This document shows, piece by piece, positions 1 to 5,336 of a stretch of 5,336 bases of DNA. The translations under genes and the position numbers were made by a program. Location: positions 1-5,336 of the forward strand of contig JAJXYU010000005.1 of the NCBI GenBank assembly GCA_021780395.1, written 5' to 3'. The first letter of the stretch is position 1; the number at the start of each line of letters is the position of its first letter. Source of the stretch: Pseudomonadota bacterium (lineage in GTDB: Bacteria; Pseudomonadota; Gammaproteobacteria; Steroidobacterales; Steroidobacteraceae). Below the pieces are notes generated by a model. It worked only from the letters and a program-made list of their open reading frames with translations. It was not told the DNA's origin and searched no databases.

Positions 1-1060
1 ATCCCTTGAACGGCTTCTGCCCGGTCAGCATCTCGTAGAAGATCACGCCGAGGCTGTACAGGTCGCTGCGCTCGTCGATCGGTTCGGCATGCCCCTGTTC
101 CGGACTCATGTAGTACGGGGTGCCGAAGATCTCCCGCGTACCCGTCAGATCGGCGTCGAGCGCATCCGCCTTCGCGAGACCGAAATCGATCAGGCACAGG
201 GAACCGTCGGCGCGCAGCATGATGTTCGCCGGCTTCAGGTCGCGGTGCAGTATGCCAACCGCGTGAATCGCTTCGAGCGCGCTCGCGATCTCGTCGAGAT
301 ACGCGACCGCGGTCGCGGGCGGCACCGGCGCCTGCAACCGCCGCCGCAGGTCTCCCGCCGGGAAGTGCTCCATCGCGATGTACGCATGATCGTCCGCGAT
401 ACCGAGGTCGAAGATCCGCACGACGTGCTCGTGGCACAGGCCCGCGACGATCTCGTATTCCTGGATGAACCGGTCGAAGCCGGCGACCTTGTCGGATACG
501 TCCGGCACCTGGCTGAACACCTTCAACACGGCGATCCGGCCGGCCCGCTCGCTCTCGGCGAGGTAGATCGAGCACATGCCGCCGGTGCCGATCTGGCGGA
601 TGAAGCGGTGGCCGCGAATCGTGACGTCGCCGAAACGATGCCGCTGCTCGTAGTCCGGCCGGGCACGCAAGCGCGCGAGGGTGTGGCGGCGCTCACGCGC
701 GGCGATGCCGAGCGCTTCGTGCAGCGCGGCGCGATCGAGCCGGACGCCGTGCAGGACCTGCAGACCGGGCCGCGGAACCGGCCCCTCGGCTGCGCCGGCC
801 CCGAGCGCGAGGAACACGATCGGCGCGAATCCCGGACGGGCACGCAGCTCGTTCGCAAGATGCGCGGCGCCGGCGAGCGGGTGCGCGGCCACCATCACGA
901 CCGCGTCGAAGCCGCTCGCCTCGAACTCGGGCTCGATCGGCGGATCCCGGCCGAGCGCGTGCTCGACGATCCCGGCATCCGGCCATTCGACCTCGACGTG
1001 TTTGCGCACGAGCAGGCGATGCTCGGCGCGCGCGGCCATCAGCAGGAGCCGCAGGGACAT
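1..1060 (-). CDS. Hanks-type serine/threonine protein kinase with N-terminal receiver-like domain (3' end missing)
   Basis: It should transfer phosphate from ATP to Ser/Thr of unknown protein targets. I translated it by hand from ATG at 1060; the frame is open to the window edge, giving 353 residues without the C-terminus. Residues 1-125 resemble a response-regulator receiver (FDAVVM 51-56, ELRARPGFAPIVFLAL 71-86) but lack the phospho-acceptor Asp. The kinase domain starts near 147: Gly loop IGTGGMCSIY 157-166, ATP-binding Lys180, helix-C Glu201, catalytic HRDLKPAN 272-279 (Asp274), DFG 292-294, GTPYYMSPEQ 313-322, and Asp333 in RSDLYSLG. All catalytic residues are present, so it is probably active. 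Thr306 and Thr308 lie five residues before GTP, like the T-x-T activation-loop phosphosites of PknB, which suggests autophosphorylation. The start lies 14 nt after the purF stop, with no clear Shine-Dalgarno, so translational coupling to purF is likely. A later Met8 is possible but has no better ribosome site. Membrane segments or sensor domains beyond the kinase domain cannot be seen. The kinase call is firm; the receiver-like call is moderate. Confidence 0.93.
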   Translation of the reverse strand, partial: MSLRLLLMAARAEHRLLVRKHVEVEWPDAGIVEHALGRDPPIEPEFEASGFDAVVMVAAHPLAGAAHLANELRARPGFAPIVFLALGAGAAEGPVPRPGLQVLHGVRLDRAALHEALGIAARERRHTLARLRARPDYEQRHRFGDVTIRGHRFIRQIGTGGMCSIYLAESERAGRIAVLKVFSQVPDVSDKVAGFDRFIQEYEIVAGLCHEHVVRIFDLGIADDHAYIAMEHFPAGDLRRRLQAPVPPATAVAYLDEIASALEAIHAVGILHRDLKPANIMLRADGSLCLIDFGLAKADALDADLTGTREIFGTPYYMSPEQGHAEPIDERSDLYSLGVIFYEMLTGQKPFKG

Positions 1061-1074
1061 CGTCGCCGGCCGCG

Positions 1075-2586
1075 TTAGACGGCGCGGACCGGCTTCGGCG
1101 CGCCGCCCGCCGTCTCGCGCTTGCGCTGCTTCGCGGTGTCCGAGCGCTCGTGCTGGAGTCGCGCGAGATACTCCGGCGTCACGTCACCGGTCACGTATTC
1201 CCCGGAGAAACACGAGGTGTCGAAGCGCTCGATCTTCGCGTTGTCGTGGCGCACCGCGTGCTCGAGATCCGCGAGATCCTGATAGATCAGCCAATCGGCG
1301 CCGATGATCCGCCGCACTTCCTCGTCACTGTGGCCCGACGCGACGAGCTCGTCCGCGTTCGGCATGTCGATCCCGTAGACGTTCGGATACCGGACCGGCG
1401 GCGCCGCGGACGCGAAGTACACCTGCCGGGCGCCGGCCTCGCGGGCCATCTCGATGATCTGCGCCGAGGTCGTGCCACGCACGATCGAATCGTCCACCAG
1501 CAGCACGTTCTTGCCGCGGAACTCCAGGTCGATCGCGTTCAATTTGCTGCGCACCGACTTCTTTCGCTCCGCCTGGCCCGGCATGATGAAGGTGCGGCCG
1601 ATGTAGCGATTCTTGATGAAGCCCTCGCGGTACTTGACCCCGAGACGTTGCGCGACCTGCACCGCGCTCGTGCGGCTGGTGTCCGGGATCGGGATCACGA
1701 CGTCGATGTCGTGGTCCGGTCGTTCGCGCCGGATCTTCTCGGCGAGATGATCGCCCATCCTCAGGCGGGCCTTGTAGACGGAGATGTTGTCGATGATCGA
1801 GTCGGGCCGGGCGAAATAGACGTACTCGAAGATGCACGGCGTATGCCTCACCGCCGCGACGCAAGCCTGGGCATAGAAACGCCCCTGCTCGTCGATGAAC
1901 ACCGCCTCGCCCGGCGCGACGTCACGGATGAGCTTGAAGCCCAGCATGTCGAGCGCGACGCTCTCCGATGCGAGCATCCACTCGACGCCCTTCGGCGTCT
2001 CGCGCGACCCGACGACCAGCGGCCGGATGCCGTTCGGATCGCGAAAGCCGAGGATCCCGTGGCCGATCACCATCGCGACGACCGCGTATCCACCACGGCA
2101 CCGGCGATAGACCGCGGTCACCGCCGCGAACAGATCCGCGGCGGTCACGCGCGGCGTGCCGACCCGCTGCAGCTCCGACGCCAGCACGTTCAGCAGGACT
2201 TCGGAATCGGACGAGGTGTTCAGGTGCCGGCGGTCCTCCCGCACCAATACCTCGGCGAGTTCGCGCGCATTGGTCAGGTTGCCGTTGTGCCCGAGGCAGA
2301 TCCCGTAAGGCGAATTCACGTAGAACGGCTGGGCATCCAGCACGCCGTCGCTCCCCGCGGTCGGGTAGCGCACGTGGCCGATGCCGACGTTGCCGCGCAG
2401 CTTCAGCATGTGCTTCTGCTGGAATACGTCCCGGACGAGACCCGAATCCTTGCGCATGTGCAGCGCGCCCGCCTCGCAGGTCATGATGCCGGCGGCATCC
2501 TGGCCGCGGTGCTGCAGGACCGTCAACGCATCGTAGAGGCGCTGATTGGCCGGCTCGACTCCGACGATACCGACAATGCCGCACAT
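1075..2586 (-). CDS. purF: Amidophosphoribosyltransferase PurF (glutamine PRPP amidotransferase)
   Basis: Cytosolic enzyme of the committed step of de novo purine synthesis: PRPP plus glutamine gives 5-phosphoribosylamine, glutamate and pyrophosphate. It has 503 residues, close to E. coli PurF (505). The N-terminal Ntn glutaminase domain starts MCGIVG, so Cys2 becomes the N-terminal nucleophile after Met removal. Other glutaminase landmarks are Arg74 in RYPT, HNGN 100-103, SSDSE 125-129 and DPNGIRPL 183-190. The phosphoribosyltransferase half has IPDTSRTSA 300-308, the flexible loop [20 protein letters not shown] 331-350 and the PRPP-binding motif [14 protein letters not shown] 361-374. There is no propeptide or iron-sulfur cluster ligand pattern, so it is the E. 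coli type rather than the Bacillus type. The frame stays open far upstream through cvpA into dedD, but Cys2 and a GGGAGG ribosome site nine nt before ATG 2586 fix the start. The C-terminal ~20 residues are basic and weakly conserved. It follows cvpA by 17 nt and precedes the kinase by 14 nt. Confidence 0.98.
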   Translation of the reverse strand: MCGIVGIVGVEPANQRLYDALTVLQHRGQDAAGIMTCEAGALHMRKDSGLVRDVFQQKHMLKLRGNVGIGHVRYPTAGSDGVLDAQPFYVNSPYGICLGHNGNLTNARELAEVLVREDRRHLNTSSDSEVLLNVLASELQRVGTPRVTAADLFAAVTAVYRRCRGGYAVVAMVIGHGILGFRDPNGIRPLVVGSRETPKGVEWMLASESVALDMLGFKLIRDVAPGEAVFIDEQGRFYAQACVAAVRHTPCIFEYVYFARPDSIIDNISVYKARLRMGDHLAEKIRRERPDHDIDVVIPIPDTSRTSAVQVAQRLGVKYREGFIKNRYIGRTFIMPGQAERKKSVRSKLNAIDLEFRGKNVLLVDDSIVRGTTSAQIIEMAREAGARQVYFASAAPPVRYPNVYGIDMPNADELVASGHSDEEVRRIIGADWLIYQDLADLEHAVRHDNAKIERFDTSCFSGEYVTGDVTPEYLARLQHERSDTAKQRKRETAGGAPKPVRAV

Positions 2587-2595
2587 CTGATGGAA

Positions 2596-2601
2596 CCTCC
2601 C
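2596..2601 (-). promoter_or_regulatory. purF ribosome binding site
   Basis: On the minus strand this reads GGGAGG, followed by nine nt and then ATG at 2586. It is the strongest Shine-Dalgarno in the window and lies between the cvpA stop and purF. It decides the purF start against the much longer open frame upstream. Confidence 0.85.
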
Positions 2602-2603
2602 GC

Positions 2604-3125
2604 TCAGCCCCGTGGCGTGGGTGCGTGCCCGGCACGCTCGATCAACGTCCAGTGCGGCCCTGCGTCCCCGACCATCGAGCGCAGCCAGTCGCCGACCATC
2701 TGGCCGTAGGGAATCAACCGCGACCGGGTCCACCAGGTCTCGTGGTTCAGGTGCACGAGTTCGCCGAAGATCACCAGCAGGCCGACCACGATCGCCCCTC
2801 GCAGCGTCCCGAACAGGAAGCCGAACGCGCGGTCGACGAAACCGAAGCCCGCATGGCGGGTGAGGTAGTTCGCGATCGCCCCGACGAGTGCCCCGGCGAA
2901 CTGGGCGACGATGAACACGAGGAGCCGCGCGACCCAGGGCCTGATCGACGGCGCAGCGAGGTCGCCACCGAGGTACGGCTCGACCAGCGGCGCGAGCCGC
3001 CAGGCGGCGATCAGCCCGCCGACCAGGAAGACCAGGGAGATCGCCTCGCGCATGAAGCCACGCCAAAGCCCCGCCACGATCGAGACGAGCATCACCACGC
3101 AGATCAGAATGTCGACACCGTGCAC
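2604..3125 (-). CDS. cvpA: CvpA family inner-membrane protein
   Basis: Inner-membrane protein of the CvpA family. In E. coli it is needed for colicin V production and has been linked to envelope and bile stress tolerance; the molecular activity is not known. It has 173 residues (E. coli about 162). Predicted membrane segments lie at about 4-20, 27-45, 66-88 and 105-123. Family landmarks are [11 protein letters not shown] 22-32, [17 protein letters not shown] 98-114 and the post-membrane [10 protein letters not shown] 131-140. The C-terminal tail from about 141 is soluble and poorly conserved. The start is GTG at 3125, chosen because GAGG lies eight nt upstream and the protein then begins with the usual short hydrophilic stretch before the first membrane segment. 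It lies directly upstream of purF (17 nt), as in E. coli and Pseudomonas, where the pair is co-transcribed. No convincing PurR operator is visible upstream. Confidence 0.95.
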   Translation of the reverse strand: MHGVDILICVVMLVSIVAGLWRGFMREAISLVFLVGGLIAAWRLAPLVEPYLGGDLAAPSIRPWVARLLVFIVAQFAGALVGAIANYLTRHAGFGFVDRAFGFLFGTLRGAIVVGLLVIFGELVHLNHETWWTRSRLIPYGQMVGDWLRSMVGDAGPHWTLIERAGHAPTPRG

Positions 3126-3131
3126 GCGGCG

Positions 3132-3154
3132 AACCTCGAGCGTCGAAACCTCGA
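3132..3154 (-). repeat. Direct octamer repeat TCGAGGTT in the cvpA leader
   Basis: The octamer TCGAGGTT (minus strand) occurs at 3147-3154 and 3132-3139, a spacing of 15 nt. The downstream copy contains the cvpA Shine-Dalgarno. It may be chance; no known regulator site matches that I recognise. Confidence 0.4.
3134..3137 (-). promoter_or_regulatory. cvpA ribosome binding site
   Basis: Minus-strand GAGG eight nt before the GTG start at 3125; it supports GTG as the real start. A second copy of the same TCGAGGTT octamer lies 15 nt further upstream, too far away to serve this start. Confidence 0.7.
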
Positions 3155-3182
3155 ACCGCGCGCCAGGACGACGCGCCCCGCC

Positions 3183-3188
3183 ATTTTA
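3183..3188 (-). promoter_or_regulatory. Possible internal promoter -10 element upstream of cvpA-purF
   Basis: In the 116-nt gap between dedD and cvpA, the minus strand reads GGTTAAAATGG. TAAAAT matches the sigma70 -10 consensus at five of six positions and stands out in a very GC-rich context. It would put a transcription start near 3175, giving a leader of about 50 nt before the cvpA GTG. At the 17-bp spacing the -35 position reads AAGCGG, which is poor, and there is no TG extension. Apart from the octamer repeat, I see nothing else in this gap: no clear terminator hairpin with a T-run and no credible small gene. Confidence 0.25.
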
Positions 3189-3241
3189 ACCGAGCACGGC
3201 CCCCGCCGCTTGCCTGCTCGCCGCGCCGCGCGATCGCGCCG

Positions 3242-3838
3242 TCAGTGTCCCGGCGGGACCACGCTCGCGCGCTGCCCCTGCGCACGCAACTTTCGCGCAA
3301 ACGCAACGGCGGCGTCCCGGCTGGTGAACGCGCCCATCCGGACCCGGTGCAGCGCCCGCGCGCCGCGGCCGGCGGTCGAGACGTAGGCCGCGTAACCGCG
3401 TTTCTTCCAGCGTCGCGCGAGTCGCAACGCGTTTGCACGGTCCGCGAAGCTGCCGAGCTGGATCGTCCAGCGGCCGTGCGTCGCCGGCGCCGCGGCGGGT
3501 GCCGCGGTGCCCGTGGACGGCGGTTTCGCGGTCGTCGCGCCGCGGCCCGGAACGACCGATGCGGCGTTGGGAGGAGTCGACGGCGGTGCCGCCGGAATGG
3601 CCGTCGCGACCGGTGGCTCGACGCTGCTGCTCGGCGTCGCCCGGCTCGCGGCCACGTCGACGGTCACGGTACGCATCGGCGCGACGGCCGAGGACGGCGC
3701 GACGACCGACGACGGGGCGACCGTCGTCGGCGCGGGCGCAGGTCGCCGCGAACCGGACAGCAACTCCGGCACGACCAGCACCACGAGCGCGACCAGGATG
3801 ATCGCGCCGACCAACCGCTCCTGCATGCGTCTTTCCAT
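3242..3838 (-). CDS. dedD: DedD-like SPOR-domain inner-membrane protein
   Basis: Probable cell-division/envelope protein. SPOR domains bind denuded septal peptidoglycan, and E. coli DedD is recruited to the septum this way. It has 198 residues (E. coli about 220). A short cytoplasmic N-terminus leads to one membrane segment at about 9-28 ([20 protein letters not shown]), which closely resembles the E. coli DedD N-terminus. A periplasmic linker rich in Pro, Ala, Ser and Thr runs from about 29 to 122. The SPOR domain spans 123-196, starting [18 protein letters not shown] and with a second half [20 protein letters not shown]. Start is ATG 3838, nine nt after folC, with AGGG seven nt upstream overlapping the folC stop; Met5 (3826) is a weaker alternative. 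The position between folC and cvpA matches dedD synteny. The membrane and SPOR calls are firm; a division role is inferred from family and synteny. Confidence 0.93.
   Translation of the reverse strand: MERRMQERLVGAIILVALVVLVVPELLSGSRRPAPAPTTVAPSSVVAPSSAVAPMRTVTVDVAASRATPSSSVEPPVATAIPAAPPSTPPNAASVVPGRGATTAKPPSTGTAAPAAAPATHGRWTIQLGSFADRANALRLARRWKKRGYAAYVSTAGRGARALHRVRMGAFTSRDAAVAFARKLRAQGQRASVVPPGH
3677..3721 (-). repeat. Short 18-nt tandem repeat in the dedD linker
   Basis: Residues 40-54 of the SPOR protein read [15 protein letters not shown]: two and a half copies of a six-residue unit, with the DNA copies nearly alike apart from a few substitutions. It lies in the low-complexity periplasmic linker, where length changes are expected to be tolerated. 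Confidence 0.6.
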
Positions 3839-3845
3839 GGTTCGG

Positions 3846-3855
3846 CCCTACCCTC
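3846..3855 (-). promoter_or_regulatory. dedD ribosome binding site overlapping the folC stop codon
   Basis: The minus strand reads GAGGGTAGGG here. The TAG inside it (3848-3850) is the folC stop, and the AGGG at 3846-3849 lies seven nt before the dedD ATG at 3838. Ribosomes ending folC would cover the dedD site, so translational coupling is likely (inference). Confidence 0.6.
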
Positions 3856-5149
3856 GGCGAATGCCGTGCCGTTCGAGCCAGTCGATCGCGGGGCCGACCA
3901 CGTGGAACGACCCGAATACCACGATCCGGTCCCCGGCGGCCGCGGCGTCATGCGCCGCATCGCACGCCGCATCGATCGACTGCGCGGTCGCGATCGGCAC
4001 GGTCGAGCGCGGATTCGCGCGCGCCGCGAGCGTCGTCGCGTCCTGGCCTCGTTCACCCGTGGTCGACACGAACCACCAGGCGTCGATGCATCCGGCGAGC
4101 GCCGCGACGACGCCCGCCGCGTCCTTGTCCGCGAGCACTCCGCACAATCCGAGGGTACGGCCCGCGATCGGCGTCGAGCGCAGATTGTCCGCGAGCACGC
4201 GCGCCGCATCCGGGTTGTGCGCGACGTCGAGGATCCAGGTCGGCCCGGTCGCGGTCCGCGGCGCACGCACCTCGAAGCGGCCGGCGACGCTCACCGTGCG
4301 CAGCCCCTGCTCGATCGATGCCCGCGAGATCGCGAGCGGCGGCGCCAGCTCCTCGAGCGCCGCGATCGCGGTCGCGGCGTTCCCATACTGGGTCGCGCCG
4401 AGCAGGCTCGGCGCCGGCAGTTCCGTGAAGTCCCAGCGCGGACCCAGATAACGCCAATGCCGCCCTTCGCGGCGGAAGTCGAATTCGACGCCGAGGCGCT
4501 TCGGTCGCGCGCCGACCGCATGCGCCGTCTCGACGACCACCGGCGGCATCTCGCGGTTCCCGAGCACCGCCGCGCGCCCCGCGCGAAAGATTCCCGCCTT
4601 CTCGCGCCCGATCGCCTCGAGGGTGTCGCCGAGATATTCCTGGTGATCGAGACCCACGCTGACCACCACCGCGACGTCCGGATCGACCACGTTGACCGCG
4701 TCGAGGCGCCCGCCCATCCCGATCTCGAGCACCCAGGCGTCGAGTCCGGCCGAGTCGAAGACCAGCAGCGCCGCGAGCGTGTTGTACTCGAAGAAGGTCA
4801 GTCCGACGTCGCCGCGCGCGCGCTCGATCCGCTCGAACGCCGTGACCAGCGAATCGGCGTCGATGAGCCGATCGCCGAGACGGATCCGTTCGCGGTAGTC
4901 GCGCAGGTGCGGCGACGTGAACACGCCGACCCGGTATCCCGCCGCCGCGAGGATCGCCGCGGTCGTCGCGACGACCGAGCCCTTCCCGTTGGTTCCCCCG
5001 ACCGTGATGATCGGCACGTCGGGGCGCCGGAATCCGAGGTTCGCGAGCACGCGGTTCAAGCGATCGAGACCCAGATCGATCGCGCGCGGATGGATCTGCG
5101 TCTGGTACGCGAGCCATTGTTCGAGCGTCGTCGGCAGTGGAGTGGCCAC
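3848..5149 (-). CDS. folC: Bifunctional folylpolyglutamate synthase / dihydrofolate synthase FolC
   Basis: Cytosolic Mur-ligase-family enzyme. With ATP it joins glutamate to dihydropteroate to form dihydrofolate, and adds further glutamates to reduced folates so they stay in the cell. It has 433 residues (E. coli 422). Landmarks: IDLGLDR 24-30; P-loop VGGTNGKGS 50-58; TSPHL 78-82; FFEYNTLAAL 119-128; LEIGMGGRLDA 141-151; GLDHQEYLG 166-174; GREKAGIFR 181-189, where Lys184 matches the lysine carbamylated in E. coli FolC; C-terminal domain LDVAHNPDA 307-315 and VFGSFHVVG 411-419. No key motif is missing. The dihydrofolate synthase activity is inferred from similarity to E. coli FolC. The start is GTG at 5149, supported by GAGG nine nt upstream; no ATG gives a full-length product. 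It lies 39 nt after accD and nine nt before dedD. Polyglutamylated folates supply the formyl groups used in the pathway that PurF opens. Confidence 0.97.
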   Translation of the reverse strand: MATPLPTTLEQWLAYQTQIHPRAIDLGLDRLNRVLANLGFRRPDVPIITVGGTNGKGSVVATTAAILAAAGYRVGVFTSPHLRDYRERIRLGDRLIDADSLVTAFERIERARGDVGLTFFEYNTLAALLVFDSAGLDAWVLEIGMGGRLDAVNVVDPDVAVVVSVGLDHQEYLGDTLEAIGREKAGIFRAGRAAVLGNREMPPVVVETAHAVGARPKRLGVEFDFRREGRHWRYLGPRWDFTELPAPSLLGATQYGNAATAIAALEELAPPLAISRASIEQGLRTVSVAGRFEVRAPRTATGPTWILDVAHNPDAARVLADNLRSTPIAGRTLGLCGVLADKDAAGVVAALAGCIDAWWFVSTTGERGQDATTLAARANPRSTVPIATAQSIDAACDAAHDAAAAGDRIVVFGSFHVVGPAIDWLERHGIRRG

Positions 5150-5158
5150 GGGATACGG

Positions 5159-5162
5159 CCTC
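5159..5162 (-). promoter_or_regulatory. folC ribosome binding site
   Basis: Minus-strand GAGG nine nt before GTG 5149, within the 39-nt accD-folC gap. It supports the GTG start of folC. Confidence 0.6.
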
Positions 5163-5188
5163 GCGCGGCGGTGCGGACGGTGCGCCCG

Positions 5189-5336
5189 TCAGGCCGGAGC
5201 GCCGTCCTTGCCGAGCAGCATGCGCAGCATCGCCGCGATCTTCTCGCGCAGTTCGCGACGGTCGACGATCATGTCGATCGCGCCGTGTTCGAGGAGGAAC
5301 TCGCTGCGCTGGAACCCTTCGGGCAGGGTCTCGCGG
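5189..5336 (-). CDS. accD: Acetyl-CoA carboxylase carboxyltransferase subunit beta, C-terminal end (partial)
   Basis: Only the last 48 codons and a TGA stop lie in the window; the rest is beyond the right edge. The translated end contains [20 protein letters not shown] followed by [20 protein letters not shown], which matches the conserved C-terminus of AccD (E. coli has [10 protein letters not shown] and GAIDMIVRR). AccD pairs with AccA to transfer the carboxyl group from carboxybiotin to acetyl-CoA, making malonyl-CoA for fatty acid synthesis. Only nine residues follow the conserved helix, so the tail is shorter than in E. coli. The N-terminal zinc ribbon cannot be seen here. The position directly upstream of folC is the usual one. 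Confidence 0.95.
   Translation of the reverse strand, partial: RETLPEGFQRSEFLLEHGAIDMIVDRRELREKIAAMLRMLLGKDGAPA

Larger units (their letters stand above)
1..5336 (-). other. Putative operon accD-folC-dedD-cvpA-purF-kinase
   Basis: All six genes run the same way, with gaps of 39, 9, 116, 17 and 14 nt and no visible intrinsic terminator between them. The first five form a conserved cluster in Gamma- and Betaproteobacteria. The kinase is an added last member, judged only by its 14-nt spacing. The dedD-cvpA gap is the one place where a separate promoter is likely. Confidence 0.7.

Noticed and set aside
89..1078. Long plus-strand open frame (329 codons) opposite the kinase
   Set aside because: The minus-strand frame encodes a complete set of kinase motifs. 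The plus-strand product is rich in Arg, Asp and Glu with no recognisable domain, typical of antisense frames in GC-rich coding DNA.
1150..2709. Long plus-strand open frame (519 codons) opposite purF and the end of cvpA
   Set aside because: It lies antisense to clearly conserved PurF. The composition is full of Arg, His, Asp and Val, with no domain; it is a by-product of GC-rich codon usage.
3104..3184. Small minus-strand frame from ATG 3184 (26 codons) in the dedD-cvpA gap, overlapping the cvpA start
   Set aside because: It has no Shine-Dalgarno, an Arg-rich product with no known match, and is out of frame with cvpA. The ATG lies in the AT-rich patch, and such a frame is expected by chance.
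2587..3438. Upstream extension of the purF frame through cvpA into dedD (a 787-residue product)
   Set aside because: PurF needs Cys2 at the N-terminus as nucleophile, and a strong GGGAGG site precedes ATG 2586. The extension is an Arg-rich shadow of cvpA and dedD.
3422..3438. PurR-like near-palindrome GCAACGCGTTTGC
   Set aside because: The half-sites are spaced wrongly for the PurR consensus and it lies inside the SPOR domain coding sequence, about 300 nt before cvpA, encoding conserved residues.
3507..4451. Plus-strand open frame (314 codons) opposite dedD and folC
   Set aside because: The Ala/Ser/Thr-rich product has no domain and lies antisense to two well-supported genes.

Overview
The window is a GC-rich stretch, every gene on the minus strand, packed with conserved housekeeping genes. 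In transcription order (right to left) it holds the 3' end of accD, then folC, a dedD-type SPOR-domain gene, cvpA, purF, and a Hanks-type serine/threonine protein kinase that runs off the left edge. The order accD-folC-SPOR/dedD-cvpA-purF is the classical arrangement of Gammaproteobacteria, and Betaproteobacteria share it. The PurF, FolC and DedD sequences look E. coli/Pseudomonas-like. PurF has Cys2 directly after Met, with no propeptide. With the high GC content, this suggests a GC-rich gammaproteobacterium; the genus cannot be fixed from this window.

Layout: 5189-5336 is the AccD C-terminus (acetyl-CoA carboxylase, fatty acid synthesis). 3848-5149 is folC (folylpolyglutamate/dihydrofolate synthase). 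3242-3838 is the SPOR membrane protein. 2604-3125 is cvpA. 1075-2586 is purF (first step of purine synthesis). 1-1060 is the kinase, 353 visible residues, 5' part complete and 3' part missing. Gaps on the same strand are 39, 9, 116, 17 and 14 nt, so most or all of these genes are probably co-transcribed. The only gap above 40 nt, between dedD and cvpA, holds an AT-rich TAAAAT hexamer that could be an internal promoter, but the evidence is weak. No stretch over 300 bases lacks a gene. I saw no tRNA, rRNA, CRISPR, insertion sequence or clear intrinsic terminator.

Functionally the set joins fatty acid synthesis (AccD), folate retention (FolC; polyglutamylated folates supply one-carbon units for purine synthesis), the purine committed step (PurF), and envelope/division proteins (SPOR protein, CvpA). 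The least ordinary element is the kinase. It lies 14 nt after purF, where Pseudomonas and its relatives usually have metZ. Its catalytic domain is intact and is preceded by about 125 residues that look like a response-regulator receiver domain without the phospho-acceptor Asp. It is the only candidate here for something under-described; the rest is ordinary core genome.
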